NCBI GenBank assembly: GCA_031269095.1
Contig: JAIRWI010000048.1
Location: forward strand, 1 to 45,050
Reading direction: 5' to 3'
Length of the DNA: 45,050 nucleotides
Source of the DNA: Holosporales bacterium
GTDB lineage: Bacteria > Pseudomonadota > Alphaproteobacteria > RUG11792
In this document: in pieces, positions 36,598 through 44,992 of the stretch
How the letters are laid out: every line of letters begins with the position of its first letter
How positions within the stretch are numbered: position 1 is the stretch's first letter
Position numbers and translations under genes: made by a program
The notes under the pieces: model-generated
The model's input: only the letters and a program-made list of their open reading frames with translations
What the model was told of the DNA's origin: nothing
Databases searched by the model: none

Positions 36598-37671
36598 ATG
36601 TCTATTTTTTATATACATTGGCCATTTTGTTTGTCGAAATGTGATTACTGTGATTTTAAGAGTTATGTACAAAAAGAGATAGATCTCGATCAGTATTTAA
36701 AAGAATACAAACAAAAAATAGATATATATACAAAATATAACAAAAACATAACCAGTATTTATTTTGGAGGAGGAACTCCATCTTTACTATCTCAATATTT
36801 TGTTTACGAACTTGTTCAATATATTAAAACTAGATTTAGTGTATGCAATAATGCTGAAATAACCCTCGAGGCAAATCCGCGAACGTTAGATATCCATAAG
36901 GCTTTGGCATTCAAGGAGGTAGGGGTTAATAGAATATCTATTGGTGTACAGTCAATATACGACGATGGACTGCAGTCAATAGGACGAAGATCACATACAG
37001 CGCGTGAAGCCATAGAGTGTGTTAAGCTTATGGCTTCTATTTTCGATAATGTATCTGTAGATTTAATATACAACAGACCAGGACAAACAACGAGTGAATG
37101 GAAGAAGGAACTTACAGAAACCATTTATATTTTTAATAATATTCAACATATTTCCTGCTACGAATTAATACTCGAAAAAAATACGAAACTCAGTATGGAT
37201 ATAGAAAGTGGTAACAAGAAAAAACCAATAGATACTGATGAATTTTTGGATATAACACATGACATACTTGATAAAAATGGCTTTGAAATGTATGAGGTTT
37301 CAAATTTTGCTAAAAATGGATTCTATGGCAGGAGCAACCTCTCATATTGGCGATACGAGGATTATTATGGTGTTGGAGATGGTGCTCATAGTAGAGTAAC
37401 AGTGGATGATGCTACTAAAATTGCGATTGAGCAGGTAGGTACCGAACAAATAGTAACGAAACTTACGGAACAAGAAGTCATTAAGGAGAAGATTATAATG
37501 GGGTTGCGATCAACGTTATGTGGAATAGACGAGAAGTTTATTAATGATATTCAAAAAATAACAAAACTGGAAAAGAATTCGTATATAATTTGTAAGGATA
37601 GAAGGGTTATAATAACATATGAAGGTCTAAAAAGACTGAATCTTGTTATTAGGTATATTTTGGATGTTTGA
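36598..37671 (+). CDS. hemW: HemW, radical-SAM heme chaperone-like protein
   Basis: 357 residues. The radical-SAM cluster motif is in IHWPFCLSKCDYCDFKSY (CxxxCxxC). SIYFGGGTPSLLS and EANPRTLD are typical of HemW/HemN proteins. The motif CxxxCxxC followed by DFKS rather than CxxCxxxC-A fits HemW, a heme-binding chaperone, rather than the coproporphyrinogen oxidase HemN. VGVNRISIGVQS and the C-terminal winged-helix part are present. It ends 5 bases before surE. Confidence 0.92.
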   Translation: MSIFYIHWPFCLSKCDYCDFKSYVQKEIDLDQYLKEYKQKIDIYTKYNKNITSIYFGGGTPSLLSQYFVYELVQYIKTRFSVCNNAEITLEANPRTLDIHKALAFKEVGVNRISIGVQSIYDDGLQSIGRRSHTAREAIECVKLMASIFDNVSVDLIYNRPGQTTSEWKKELTETIYIFNNIQHISCYELILEKNTKLSMDIESGNKKKPIDTDEFLDITHDILDKNGFEMYEVSNFAKNGFYGRSNLSYWRYEDYYGVGDGAHSRVTVDDATKIAIEQVGTEQIVTKLTEQEVIKEKIIMGLRSTLCGIDEKFINDIQKITKLEKNSYIICKDRRVIITYEGLKRLNLVIRYILDV

Positions 37672-37676
37672 AAATT

Positions 37677-38441
37677 ATGAAGATTTTGATTAGTAATGAT
37701 GATGGGATAGGGGCCCCAGGGATAGTTGCTCTAGAAGAAATTGCAAGACAGATATCGGATGATGTGTATGTTGTTGCTCCGGGATCTAATATGAGTGGAG
37801 CCGGGCATTCGCTGACTCTAAAAACTCCACTTCGGCTTGAAATTCATGGGGCTAAGCATTTTTCAGTAAGCGGTACCCCCACCGATAGTGTGGTTATGGC
37901 AATAAGGCATATTATGGAGAAAAAGCCCGATATAATGTTAAGTGGCATAAACTTTGATACAAATTTAGCTGAAGATATAACGTATTCTGGAACCGTCGCA
38001 GCTGCAATGGAAGCAAGGTTACTCGGGATTCCCGCAATTGCTTTCAGCCAAGAGATGTTCCATGATGGAACGGTGAATTGGGAGATCTCAAAAAAATATG
38101 GCTTGGATATTATAAAAATTATTTTGGAGAAATATAGTTTTCCGAAAGAAATTTTGTTAAATGTAAATTTCCCTGCTGTTAAAGATATAAGTGAAATAAA
38201 AGGTTTTAGGATAACACGTCAAGGATTCAGAGCTGGAGAAGATCATGTTATAAAATCAGTTGATCCTAGAGGGGTACCATATTTTTGGATAGGCAGCGCT
38301 GATTATAGAAAAACAGATACAACAAAAGAACTGGATACTGATTTAGGTGCAGTTAACCATAACTATATATCTATTACTCCAGTATCGCTAAATTTCACAG
38401 CAGACTATGCGATTCAAAGTCTTAAGGAGATTTTTTCATAA
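37677..38441 (+). CDS. surE: 5'/3'-nucleotidase SurE
   Basis: 254 residues from ATG 37677; a TTG nine bases upstream overlaps the hemW stop and is less likely. The metal-binding start ILISNDDGIGAPGI and the motif VVAPGSNMSGAGHSLT are conserved, as are VSGTPTDSVVMAI and DIMLSGINFDTNLAEDITYS. SurE dephosphorylates nucleoside monophosphates. In alphaproteobacteria it is commonly followed by pcm and a LysM/M23 gene; here pcm is missing and the LysM/M23 gene follows directly. Confidence 0.95.
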   Translation: MKILISNDDGIGAPGIVALEEIARQISDDVYVVAPGSNMSGAGHSLTLKTPLRLEIHGAKHFSVSGTPTDSVVMAIRHIMEKKPDIMLSGINFDTNLAEDITYSGTVAAAMEARLLGIPAIAFSQEMFHDGTVNWEISKKYGLDIIKIILEKYSFPKEILLNVNFPAVKDISEIKGFRITRQGFRAGEDHVIKSVDPRGVPYFWIGSADYRKTDTTKELDTDLGAVNHNYISITPVSLNFTADYAIQSLKEIFS

Positions 38442-38443
38442 AA

Positions 38444-39277
38444 ATGAAGAACATTATTATTTCTATTCTGACTTCTTTTGTTTTTTTAACGGGATGTTCT
38501 AATAATAACCTAGATACGATGCCTGAGGTTGTACGTATTGATAGGGTTAGTCCGTATCATATCGTTAAAGAAGGGGAATCTATTGGTAATATTGCGGATG
38601 CATATGCAATGACCCGTGCAGAGCTTATAAAGCTTAATAACCTTGCACCTCCCTATCAGTTATATAATGGGCAAAGACTTGTTATAAAAGTTAAGATTAG
38701 TGACACTTCCTCAGTTGTTCCTGATCCTGATATAGTTTCAAAGGAAAAAACTAATGATAAAGTTGCCACAGTGAAGGAAGAAGAAGTTGTTCCTCCAACT
38801 GAAGAGAAACAGCAACAGTATATTGCTGTACCAGAAAATGAGGAATCAGCTGTTGAAAATGATGAAACAACTGAAATAACCGAATATATTTGGCCTATTA
38901 ATGATGGAAAATCCAAAATTTCTAAAAAGTTTTCGGATAGTGATGATGGAGAAATTGTTATGCAGGTGTCTGCAGGAACGGTTATTCGCGCCATCGCTGA
39001 GGGGGTAATAAAATTGGCCAAACCTCTTGATGGAGAAGCCTCGTCGTATGGAAACACTGTTATTATTTTGCATGGGGGAAAAAATAAGCTATCTGTATAT
39101 TCTCACTTAAAAGAGTTTTCAGTTAAAGAAGGTGATAGGGTAAAGAAGGGGGGAGTGATAGGAAAAGTTGGAAAAACAGGGAATGCAAAAACCCCGCAGC
39201 TTTGTCTTCAAATTTATGAAATTAATAGGAAAGATAAATCTAGAAAAGCAATTAATCCAGAAGATGTTTTGCCATAA
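38444..39277 (+). CDS. NlpD-like lipoprotein: LysM plus degenerate LytM (M23) domain
   Basis: 277 residues. Signal and lipobox ILTSFVFLTGC put the lipidated Cys at about 18. The LysM domain (about 38-86, YHIVKEGESIGNIADAYAMT) binds peptidoglycan. A Glu/Thr-rich linker follows, then a LytM domain (about 145-277). Active M23 enzymes need HxxxD and HxH ligands. Here the first is replaced (DGEIVMQVSAG) and the last reads PQLCLQI; only the YSHL histidine remains. The domain therefore probably activates amidases, as NlpD and EnvC do, and does not cut peptidoglycan itself. It starts 2 bases after surE and closes the run of genes. Confidence 0.88.
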   Translation: MKNIIISILTSFVFLTGCSNNNLDTMPEVVRIDRVSPYHIVKEGESIGNIADAYAMTRAELIKLNNLAPPYQLYNGQRLVIKVKISDTSSVVPDPDIVSKEKTNDKVATVKEEEVVPPTEEKQQQYIAVPENEESAVENDETTEITEYIWPINDGKSKISKKFSDSDDGEIVMQVSAGTVIRAIAEGVIKLAKPLDGEASSYGNTVIILHGGKNKLSVYSHLKEFSVKEGDRVKKGGVIGKVGKTGNAKTPQLCLQIYEINRKDKSRKAINPEDVLP

Positions 39278-39659
39278 AAATTCCTTTAGGATCTGAATTT
39301 TGAGAAAAACACACTCTTATATCGAAGTTTTGCACAAAATGTTCCCTATGCTTGATTAATTCGACAACTGAGCTGATACAAATACAAAAACCCCAATGAT
39401 TTTCTGGTGCGAATAGGCTAAATAAAGCGCTACTGGATCCTATTTTATCCTCTAAATTTTTGATAAAACTTCATAAAAAGCTTTCTTCACGTAAACACAG
39501 TTTTAAAAAACTAACCAGTGTTGCTAAAATACTATAATGAATATACATCTATAAAGGTAGTGCGGTAATAAAACGTACATTCCCTTCTTTCTTCAAATAT
39601 GGTTTGTTTTATGCTACAATAATCCCAGATTTAAAACTAATATAATAGACAAAAATATA
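39278..39659. other. Gene-free region before the RNase E/G gene
   Basis: It contains a decayed D fragment (about 39358-39425) and a -10-like TACAAT about 40 bases before the next start. I see nothing else. Confidence 0.5.
39358..39425 (-). repeat. Family D fragment, decayed
   Basis: ttaattcgacaactgagctg, then atacaaatacaaaaacccca and atgattttctgg, matches one half of inverted family D (compare 17786). Confidence 0.4.
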
Positions 39660-41486
39660 ATGCCAGATAAACTATTAATAGACGCTTACTATGAAGAAGA
39701 AACAAGAATTGCTATAATTGATGAGGGGGGGGTTCTTTTAAATTTTGAAACCGAACACAACGATTCAAAACTAATTAAAGGAAATGTATACCTTGCAAAA
39801 ATTGAAAGAATAGAGCCATCAATTCAGGCAGCCTTTATTGATTACGGAGATGAAAAACACGGATTTCTCCCTTTTTCGGAGGTTCAACATGATTATTATA
39901 ATAAAAATATAGTTAAATCTACGGAATCTGAAGGGGAAGAAAATAGGAACTATAAAATCCAGGAAGTTCTCCATCATGGACAGGTTGTTTTAGTCCAAGC
40001 TATTCGGGAAAAAAGAGGAAATAAATGCGCAGCGTTTTCAACCTTTATTGGTTTACCAGGGAGGTATTGCGTACTCGTTTCTAAAGCAAATAATAGCTCC
40101 AAGTCTGGTGGGATTTCCAAAAAAATTGATGCTAGTGACAAGGCTAGGCTGCGAGAAATTATAGATTCCCTAGAATCTCCTGAAGAAATGAATGTTATAA
40201 TTAGAACTGCAGGTGAAAATAAAACTAAACAAGAAATAAAAAAGGATTTTGATTATTTACTCAGACTTTGGGGGAATATGAAGAAAAAGGTCGTATCTTC
40301 TAAAGCCCCACTTCTTATATATGAAGAGGGAAACATTGTTAAACGTGCTATTCGCGATTTATATAGCAAAAAAACTGAAAAAATTATAATCCAAGGCGAA
40401 AACGCCTATAAGGAAGCGAGAGCTTTTATGAAGACTTTCTCTCCGAGTCACGCTAGAAAAATCGAATTATATAATGGAAACACGAAACCTATTTTTTCTG
40501 AATATGGTATTGAAGAAAAAATTGGTAAAATTATGGAAACAACGGTTTCTCTTCCCTCCGGTGGAAGTATCGTAATAAACACAGTTGAGGCATTAACAGC
40601 AATTGATGTAAATTCTGGACGAATGAAACACGAAAAAGATATAGATAACACTGCTTTTAAAAGCAATATGGAAGCAGCAGTGGAAGTAGCTAGGCAAATA
40701 AGGCTTCGAGATATTGCTGGAATTATCGTTATAGATTTTATTGATATGTCTGAACCATCGTTTACCTTAAAAGTCGAAAAGAAATTTAAAGAATGTATGG
40801 GGGGCGATTATTCAAATACACAAATCGGAAAAATAAGTCAGTTTGGTTTACTGGAAATTTCAAGACAACGCCTGAGACAGAGCCTATCTGATGTGAATTT
40901 TGTAATGTGCAAACATTGTAATGGTGCTGGAAGAATTTTATCCAACGAAACAATAGGTATGTCGATTATCAGACAAATCGAAACCTTTCTTTTAGGAAAT
41001 ACTAACGTAAAGGCGATCCTCGTTGAAGTTTCTTCGGGGATCGATTCTTTTATACTCAATGCGAAGCGAAAAGTACTAATTTTCTTGGAAAACAAATACA
41101 ATGTAGCGATTGAAATTATTGAAAACCGTGCTATTTCGTTTCTCGAATGTAAGATCGTCATTAAGGAATTTAAAGAAATAACTAAAATGGTTCCTCAAGG
41201 TGAAAAAATTAGTAAAAAATTATCAAATATTGATACTAAAACTTTTGCTCCAATAGTTGTTGTTACTGAACAAAATTCTGAAAAATCGGAGTCTATAGGA
41301 GAGGTCTCAAAAGTTAAATCTCACAATAAAAAGAGAAGAAGGAAGAAAAAATTTTCTGAACAACAGCAGCAACCATCAATCCAAGCGACAGAAAATGCTG
41401 TTGTACTACCTAAAAAGATAGAAGAAGCAAATGCGCCCTTAACTACCAAAAAGAAATCTGGATGGATAAAGAAGATATTTAAATAG
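39660..41486 (+). CDS. rne: Ribonuclease E/G
   Basis: 608 residues. The catalytic core of the RNase E/G family is present: the S1 domain at about 37-120 (GNVYLAKIERIEPSIQAAFI and DYGDEKHGFLPF), QAIREKRGNKCAAF, the DNase-I-like catalytic block EALTAIDVNSGR and RDIAGIIVIDFIDM, and the zinc-link CKHCNGAG. After about residue 510 the chain is short, low-complexity and basic (KSHNKKRRRKKKFSE), so the long degradosome scaffold of typical RNase E is missing. It cuts single-stranded RNA in mRNA decay and rRNA/tRNA processing. Family assignment is certain; E versus G is not. Confidence 0.92.
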   Translation: MPDKLLIDAYYEEETRIAIIDEGGVLLNFETEHNDSKLIKGNVYLAKIERIEPSIQAAFIDYGDEKHGFLPFSEVQHDYYNKNIVKSTESEGEENRNYKIQEVLHHGQVVLVQAIREKRGNKCAAFSTFIGLPGRYCVLVSKANNSSKSGGISKKIDASDKARLREIIDSLESPEEMNVIIRTAGENKTKQEIKKDFDYLLRLWGNMKKKVVSSKAPLLIYEEGNIVKRAIRDLYSKKTEKIIIQGENAYKEARAFMKTFSPSHARKIELYNGNTKPIFSEYGIEEKIGKIMETTVSLPSGGSIVINTVEALTAIDVNSGRMKHEKDIDNTAFKSNMEAAVEVARQIRLRDIAGIIVIDFIDMSEPSFTLKVEKKFKECMGGDYSNTQIGKISQFGLLEISRQRLRQSLSDVNFVMCKHCNGAGRILSNETIGMSIIRQIETFLLGNTNVKAILVEVSSGIDSFILNAKRKVLIFLENKYNVAIEIIENRAISFLECKIVIKEFKEITKMVPQGEKISKKLSNIDTKTFAPIVVVTEQNSEKSESIGEVSKVKSHNKKRRRKKKFSEQQQQPSIQATENAVVLPKKIEEANAPLTTKKKSGWIKKIFK

Positions 41487-41627
41487 GATACATATTTTGT
41501 AAAAATATAGACTGTTTATTATGCACACACTAGTTAACTTTTTTCAAACTATACCCACTAAGAAGAGTAGAAGTGTTTGTTTAAGTTCTAAGTGAACTGG
41601 ATATATATTGTAGAAATGAACAGAGCA

Positions 41628-41715
41628 TGTACCCCCCAACATACTGAGAAATTGGAGTTTTTATTACACGGAAGTTATTGTTAATTTTCGAGAGCATTTG
41701 GATTTTTATAATATA
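41628..41715 (+). repeat. Family C repeat unit, long form
   Basis: ccccccaacatactgagaaa, then ttggagtttttattacac, then gttaattttcgagagcattt and a T-rich tail ending TATA. Compare 2137-2243. Confidence 0.5.
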
Positions 41716-41818
41716 ATTGATTCTTATTTATCATTAGAGTTAAAAAAAATATCAAAACATATGTAATTCTAGGGAATATAGCTTGAAAAATCACCCGTTA
41801 CTAACTAGATTAAATATA
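41712..41818 (+). repeat. Family B repeat unit, complete
   Basis: 107 bp, TATA to TATA, with aattctagggaatatagctt and right end gttactaactagattaaa. Confidence 0.8.
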
Positions 41819-41869
41819 ATCCCAAATATTGCCAAAAAAATCCAACTTTTTATTGTGTTTGGGGATATA
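41815..41869 (-). repeat. Family C repeat, short form
   Basis: tata...ttgccaaaaaaatccaactt, then tgtttggggatata. It joins the B unit on the left and the A unit on the right. Confidence 0.55.
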
Positions 41870-41972
41870 CTCTCTCCAATTAGCAAAGAGATAATTTTTT
41901 TCGAACATATTTCAAGAATTACTGATGTTTTAAGTACCTTTGTCGATATCAATATTAACAGTGACAACTATA
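41866..41972 (-). repeat. Family A repeat unit, complete, inverted
   Basis: TATA, ctctctccaattagcaaag, acctttgtcgatatcaatat, then gacaactata. 107 bp. Confidence 0.8.
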
Positions 41973-42127
41973 TCTAGCTTTTTTACCTCATAGCTACCTT
42001 TCTATTTCGTTTATTCGGAATACAGATTCCAATGTCATTTTAGTTGTATTTAGAAACACTTCCCTTATTTTACCTTAATTTATTAATCATAATTGCAAAC
42101 AGTCTGTTAATGGAGTCTAAAATAAAT

Positions 42128-42170
42128 TATTGCCAAAAAAATCCAACTTTTTATTATGTTTGGGGATATA
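42128..42170 (-). repeat. Family C repeat, short form
   Basis: ttgccaaaaaaatccaactt, then atgtttggggatata. It is almost identical to 41826-41869. Confidence 0.6.
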
Positions 42171-42244
42171 CTCAGTTTACTAAGCTGCCAAGTAATTTTT
42201 GAAGCTATTCCCTCCAGGATTATTGGGATTTTGGTGTTTATATA
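42167..42244 (+). repeat. Family D repeat unit, shortened
   Basis: TATA, ctcagtttactaagctgcca, agtaatttttgaagctatt, then gggattttggtgtttatata. The right terminal repeat is missing. Confidence 0.55.
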
Positions 42245-42356
42245 GCTGCCTCAGTTAACTTTGACATTGACAAATGTACTAAAAACATCAGTAATTCTTG
42301 GAATATGTTTGAAAAAATTATCTCTTTGCTAATTGGAGAGAGTGTACTACATCTTT
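42241..42356 (+). repeat. Family A repeat unit
   Basis: TATA, gctgcctcagttaactttga, acattgacaaatgtact, right end ctttgctaattggagagag, ending gtgta. Confidence 0.8.
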
Positions 42357-42364
42357 TGGAATTA

Positions 42365-42470
42365 TATAGCTACCTCAGTTAACTTTGATATCGATAAATG
42401 TACTTAAAACATCAGTAATTCTTGAAATATGTTTGGAAAAATTATCTCTTTGCTAACTGGAGAGAGTGTA
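42365..42470 (+). repeat. Family A repeat unit, near copy of the previous one
   Basis: 106 bp. It shares gctacctcagttaactttga-type left ends and the gtgta right end with 42241-42356, so this pair may be a local duplication. Confidence 0.8.
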
Positions 42471-42515
42471 CCTGTTCGGTTATCGGATTAATCAGGTATA
42501 GTCAAATTTCTCCAT

Positions 42516-43619
42516 TTAGTTTTGTTGAGAGTCTTCAAACTTCAGAACTTTTGATGCAGGTCCCTTCTTATTGTGTAGGAAATTAATGGATTCAGGTGAA
42601 AGTGGATTACCTGTCAGAATAATTTCACATCTTATTTCCTCAAAATTTTTTACTATCCCAACGAAGGGTTGTACGTCTGTTATATTGTTTTTACTTAAAT
42701 CAATTCCTTGAATCGATAATATATTTCCATCTTCTTGCGCCTTTCTTAATATATTTATAAGTTTTTTGACTACCTCATCGTTCATCCCAGTTTCGGCAAG
42801 CCATATATATTTTAGGCGTTGGAATAAAATAACAAGTCCGTTAGGATTTTCTTCTCCAATAACTAAGAGAGCTTCAACTACTTCTCCTGCATTTGTTGTT
42901 TGAGAAATATTGATATAAGATATTAAATCCGGATTTTGTATAATAAACTCAAAAAGTTTTTTATACCCTTCTTTACTAAGAAGGTTTTTATTTAGCTTCA
43001 GGAGTATTCCTGAAGGCATTTGAGGCACTGGCTCTGTTTTTTCACTACTACTTTCTTCTCCCTCCTTAATACTCTTAGCCTCACTTATTTTTTCTTTCTG
43101 TAAATGTATTTCTTTAGACAAAATATCCAAGAAGTAACCAAGTTTTTTATCAGTAAATCGTTGCCCACTGAGATCAATTTCTGAATCCCTATTTTTTATT
43201 AAATCTTCTGCTAAATTATCTAAGTATTCTTTTTCTTTTTGGGGTATACCATGTTTTTTTTGTAGTTTTTTTTCTTCAGATTTTTTTTCTAAATGGCCTT
43301 TTGATTTAGACTCATCAGTAGTTTTCTCCTTGTCACCACTGCTTGAATGACTTTTTGTTTTAGATTTTTTAGATTTACCTACCTCTTCCTCCTCGTTATC
43401 ATCGCTACTTGATTGACTTTCTGATTCAGATTCATTATCATCATTTACTTCCTCTTCATCATCACTGCTAAATTCTTCCTCTGAATCCAAGGAACTGTCA
43501 GCAGAATTATCATCACTTTTTTTTCGAGAAATTTTTTGTTCTGAGTCTTCATTAGAAAATACCACGCCATTTACAAATAACGTGATAAGCAATGTTAGAA
43601 GTATACGATTTATTGACAT
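42516..43619 (-). CDS. Secreted acidic protein with leucine-rich-repeat-like C terminus
   Basis: 367 residues. The signal peptide is ILLTLLITLFVNGVVFS. Residues about 24-125 are low-complexity, dominated by Ser, Asp, Glu and Lys, with no hydrophobic core, hence disordered. From about 145 the chain shows repeat units of the leucine-rich/ribonuclease-inhibitor style: SEIDLSGQRFTDKKLGYFLD, SYINISQT, YIWLAETGMNDEVVKKLINI, IQGIDLSKNNITDVQPF and IILTGNPLSPESINFL. The spacing (about 28 residues) is irregular. Exported repeat proteins with disordered leaders are common among host-interacting proteins of intracellular bacteria. It has its own position between a repeat array and rsmD. No known homologue can be named. 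Confidence 0.75.
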   Translation of the reverse strand: MSINRILLTLLITLFVNGVVFSNEDSEQKISRKKSDDNSADSSLDSEEEFSSDDEEEVNDDNESESESQSSSDDNEEEEVGKSKKSKTKSHSSSGDKEKTTDESKSKGHLEKKSEEKKLQKKHGIPQKEKEYLDNLAEDLIKNRDSEIDLSGQRFTDKKLGYFLDILSKEIHLQKEKISEAKSIKEGEESSSEKTEPVPQMPSGILLKLNKNLLSKEGYKKLFEFIIQNPDLISYINISQTTNAGEVVEALLVIGEENPNGLVILFQRLKYIWLAETGMNDEVVKKLINILRKAQEDGNILSIQGIDLSKNNITDVQPFVGIVKNFEEIRCEIILTGNPLSPESINFLHNKKGPASKVLKFEDSQQN

Positions 43620-43698
43620 AAAAGTTTTGAAAAACTATCATTCTATGAGTATAGTTTCTCATAATATTATTAAAAATAAGTTAATTTTTTACATATAA

Positions 43699-44283
43699 AT
43701 GAAAAATTATAAGGCGAGGGTTATAGGAGGGGAATTTGCAAAAAGGTATATTAATGTACCAAACCACACAGAAATTAGGCCTACGACCGACGCCCTTAAG
43801 GAGTCCATTTTTAATATTATTGAACATAATTTTTATATGGATTTCAAAAACACAAATGCGATTGATATATGCGCGGGCTCGGGGGGGCTCGGTATCGAGG
43901 CTTTATCTCGTGGATCTGCTGAGTGTGTATTTGTTGATAATAATATTGTTGCAATCAATTGTATAATCCATAATATCAAGCAATTGCATATAGAAGACAA
44001 ATCTCATGTTTTGAAAATTAATTCTTTTTTTATTACTGAAAAAATTTTGGAATATTTTATAGAGAAAAAGGATTTGATAATTTTTTTAGATCCACCGTAC
44101 AGAATGAAGAATTTACTATTTGATGTTATTAAGAAACTTTTTAGTTTTGATAGAAATATGCTTTGCGTTGTTGAATCCGATAATTCTTTCGAATTGGACA
44201 ATAGTTTCTATAATATTGATATTAGTAGGAAATATGGAAATAGGGTCGTGTCCTTTTTAACACACAAATCAACACGTTATTGA
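43699..44283 (+). CDS. rsmD: 16S rRNA (guanine-966-N2)-methyltransferase
   Basis: 194 residues, typical RsmD length. KARVIGGEFAKRYINVP at the start and RPTTDALKESIFNIIEH are family signatures. The SAM-binding motif is DICAGSGGLGIEALSRG (about 55), and the catalytic DPPY motif is in IIFLDPPYRM (about 133). It methylates G966 of 16S rRNA during 30S assembly. It is followed by pal on the same strand after 91 bp. Confidence 0.93.
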   Translation: MKNYKARVIGGEFAKRYINVPNHTEIRPTTDALKESIFNIIEHNFYMDFKNTNAIDICAGSGGLGIEALSRGSAECVFVDNNIVAINCIIHNIKQLHIEDKSHVLKINSFFITEKILEYFIEKKDLIIFLDPPYRMKNLLFDVIKKLFSFDRNMLCVVESDNSFELDNSFYNIDISRKYGNRVVSFLTHKSTRY

Positions 44284-44374
44284 AAACCAGCAAAATATTT
44301 TGCTATCTAGATAGTTTTATTGATAAAATGAATGATAGAGTTTAGCTCGTTTTTTATTAAAAAGGATTATGAAT

Positions 44375-44833
44375 ATGAATGCAAAATTGTTAGGTTTAAT
44401 CGCTGGAGTAGGGGTGCTTACAGCTGCCTGTTCTGATGTTTGTGATGTTGAAAAGGGTGGAGGGGTAGTAACACCAGGAAGCTCTGAGGATTTTAAAGCA
44501 AATGCTCCAGATACTGCATATTTCGATTTTGACAGCTCAAAAGTTTCTGATGCGGCAAAAAAGCGTATTGATGCACAGGCATGCTGGTTAAAGACATATA
44601 CTGGGACAGAAGTAACTGTCGAAGGACATACAGATATTAGAGGAACTGCCGAGTATAACCTAGCTCTTGGAACTGCTCGCGCAACCTCCGTCAAGAAAGT
44701 CCTTGAAGAGAGTGGTGTAAAGGGAGATAGGATTACGGTCGTTTCATATGGGAAAGAAAGGGTTGCCGATGAGGGGACCACAGAAGAAGCTCATGCTAAG
44801 AACCGTCGTGCCGTAACAGTTGTTGGCAAATAA
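44375..44833 (+). CDS. pal: Peptidoglycan-associated lipoprotein Pal
   Basis: 152 residues from ATG 44375. Another ATG 6 bases upstream is only 2 bases from the AAAGGA (44361-44366), so the second one fits better. Signal and lipobox LLGLIAGVGVLTAAC are clear. The OmpA-like domain has YFDFDSSKVSDAAKKRIDAQ, VEGHTDIRGTAEYNLALG and KNRRAVTV, which bind meso-diaminopimelate. It joins outer membrane and peptidoglycan in the Tol-Pal system during division. In many alphaproteobacteria tolB lies directly upstream; here rsmD takes that place and no tol gene is in the window. A strong terminator follows. Confidence 0.95.
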   Translation: MNAKLLGLIAGVGVLTAACSDVCDVEKGGGVVTPGSSEDFKANAPDTAYFDFDSSKVSDAAKKRIDAQACWLKTYTGTEVTVEGHTDIRGTAEYNLALGTARATSVKKVLEESGVKGDRITVVSYGKERVADEGTTEEAHAKNRRAVTVVGK

Positions 44834-44859
44834 GTTTTTTTTATAAAAAATGTGAATTA

Positions 44860-44888
44860 AGCCTGGTAGTTTTGACCGGGCTTTTTTT
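44860..44888 (+). terminator. Intrinsic terminator of pal
   Basis: AGCCTGGT (44860-44867) and ACCGGGCT (44875-44882) form a stem with one T-G mismatch, followed directly by a run of seven T. Confidence 0.85.
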
Positions 44889-44891
44889 ATA

Positions 44892-44992
44892 TATAGTTGC
44901 TTTAGTTGACATTAGTATTAACTAAAATGCCAAACCCCCTGTAATTCCAAAGGATGTAGTTAGAAAAATTATCTCTCTGCTAACTAGATTAG
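44892..44992 (+). repeat. Family B repeat unit, right end broken
   Basis: TATA, gttgctttagttgacattag, tattaactaaaatgcc, right end ctgctaactagatta. The closing TATA is missing, and a different sequence starts there (see next entry). Confidence 0.75.

Larger units (their letters stand above)
41487..42515. other. Kilobase-long gene-free repeat array
   Basis: This is the densest repeat region: C-B-C-A (41628-41972) and C-D-A plus a further A (42128-42470). The frames that cross it are made only of repeat sequence. 41487-41627 and 41973-42127 are AT-rich, with a small hairpin (ATATTTT/AAAAATAT) just after the rne stop. Confidence 0.75.

Noticed and set aside
41783-41977. 64-residue open frame across the repeat array
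   Set aside because: It runs through parts of B, C and A repeat units. The corresponding frames in other copies are interrupted, so it is a by-product of AT-rich repeat sequence.
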